Shown here: one piece after another, positions 4,730 to 5,534 of the stretch
Numbering within the stretch: position 1 is the stretch's first letter
Layout: each line of letters starts with the position of its first letter
NCBI GenBank assembly: GCA_046596415.1
Contig: JBKJML010000080.1
Location: 1-5,534, forward strand
Source of the DNA: JBKJML01 sp046596415
GTDB lineage: Bacteria > Actinomycetota > Thermoleophilia > Gaiellales > Gaiellaceae
Length of the DNA: 5,534 nucleotides
Reading direction: 5' to 3'
Made by a program: the position numbers and the translations under genes
Notes under the pieces: generated by a model
What the model saw: only the letters and a program-made list of their open reading frames with translations
Told to the model about the DNA's origin: nothing
Database searches by the model: none

Positions 4730-5534
4730 TGAGCCTGCGCGTGGGCCAGGCCGGGCTCGGTTACTGGGGGAAGAACCTCGTCCGGAACTTCGACGAGCTG
4801 GCGGAGCTGACCTGGCTCTGCGACGCGTCGGAGGCGCTTCGAGCCCAGTTCTCGGTCCGGCACCCGCAGGCGCGTGTCACCGGTGATTTCGCCGAGCTGG
4901 TCGCCGACCCGGAGCTCGACGCGGTCGTGATCGCGACCCCGGTCCCGACCCACTACGCGCTCGCGAAGCAGGCGCTCGAGGCCGGCAAGCACGTCTTCGT
5001 CGAGAAGCCTCCCGCGATGCGCGGCACCGAGATGGAGGAGCTCGTCGCGCTCGCGCAGGAACGGAACCTCGTTTTGATGCCGGGTCACCTCCTGCTCTAC
5101 CACCCGGGGGTGCGCAAGTTGAAGGCGCTCGTCGACAGCGGCGACCTCGGCGATGTGCTCTGCGTCTATGGGAACCGCCAGAACCTCGGCAAGATCCGCA
5201 AGGACGAGAACGCGCTCTGGTCACTCGGCGTCCACGACCTCTCGGTGATCCTCTATCTCGTCGGCGAGGAGCCGGTCGAGGCGACGGCGCACGGGAATGC
5301 GTTTCTCACGCCTGGCGTCGAGGACGTCGTCTTTTGCTACCTGCGCTTCCCGTCCGGAAAGATCGCGCACATGCACCTCTCCTGGCTCGACCCGCACAAG
5401 ATGCGGAAGCTGACCGTCGTCGGACGCGAGAAGATGGCCGTCTTCGACGACATGGAGCTGGAGCGCAAGGTGACGATCTACGACAAGGCTCCGTGGGAGC
5501 CCGCCGGCACCTACGGCGAGTGGCGGACGCGCAC
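4729..5534 (+). CDS. Gfo/Idh/MocA family sugar oxidoreductase, WbpB/WlbA-like, cut at right edge
   Basis: The frame opens at the ATG at 4729, sharing one base with the preceding stop (TGATG). A GGAAG ribosome site lies at 4719-4723, five bases upstream. The frame stays open to the window end with 268 codons visible. The N-terminal Rossmann fold has GLGYWG (residues 9-14), VVIATPVPTHY (66-76) and the family signature EKP (92-94). The substrate domain has NRQNLGKIRKDENALWSLGV followed by His169-Asp170. GYWGKNLVRNF together with NLGKIR..EN..W resembles the WlbA/WbpB group, which oxidises C3 of UDP-GlcNAcA to the 3-keto sugar using NAD. That assignment is from remembered family features and operon context. 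The usual length of this family is about 320-350 residues, so roughly 50-80 residues are missing. A myo-inositol or other sugar dehydrogenase is the main alternative, but is less likely in this operon. Confidence 0.88.
   Translation, partial: MSLRVGQAGLGYWGKNLVRNFDELAELTWLCDASEALRAQFSVRHPQARVTGDFAELVADPELDAVVIATPVPTHYALAKQALEAGKHVFVEKPPAMRGTEMEELVALAQERNLVLMPGHLLLYHPGVRKLKALVDSGDLGDVLCVYGNRQNLGKIRKDENALWSLGVHDLSVILYLVGEEPVEATAHGNAFLTPGVEDVVFCYLRFPSGKIAHMHLSWLDPHKMRKLTVVGREKMAVFDDMELERKVTIYDKAPWEPAGTYGEWRTR

Overview
The window looks like chromosomal DNA from a high-G+C bacterium, most likely an actinobacterium. The reasons are strong G/C preference at third codon positions in every gene, a tRNA-Lys(CTT) with an incompletely encoded CCA end, a TAnnnT box placed directly before a start codon that has no Shine-Dalgarno sequence, and a multi-GAF/PAS sensor of a style common in actinobacteria. 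A Thermoleophilia-like origin (Solirubrobacterales or Gaiellales) is my guess from general resemblance, not something the sequence proves.

Left part (1-1925, minus strand): a large signalling protein, open at the left edge. At least 641 residues are visible, arranged GAF-GAF-PAS-GAF with helical linkers. Its C-terminal output domain (phosphatase, kinase or other) lies outside the window. It has its own Shine-Dalgarno sequence and a possible promoter. Two very long open frames that cross the same DNA are antisense or out-of-frame shadows.

Middle (1926-2403): no protein gene that I can support. It holds a possible sensor promoter, three direct copies of a roughly 72-base repeat that can each fold into up to three hairpins, and a minus-strand tRNA-Lys(CTT) whose 3' end almost touches the last repeat. 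A 57-base gap with divergent promoter-like boxes follows. This repeat array is the most unusual feature of the window.

Right part (2404-5534, plus strand): a tightly packed operon of three overlapping genes for nucleotide-sugar synthesis: a non-hydrolysing UDP-GlcNAc 2-epimerase-type enzyme, a WbpA-type UDP-N-acetylglucosamine 6-dehydrogenase, and a Gfo/Idh/MocA oxidoreductase resembling WbpB/WlbA, cut by the right edge. Together they fit a route from UDP-GlcNAc to an acetamido-uronic acid sugar such as UDP-GlcNAc3NAcA or UDP-ManNAc3NAcA for a surface glycan. The expected aminotransferase and acetyltransferase would lie beyond the right edge. I see no phage, transposase or CRISPR, and no obviously new protein system.
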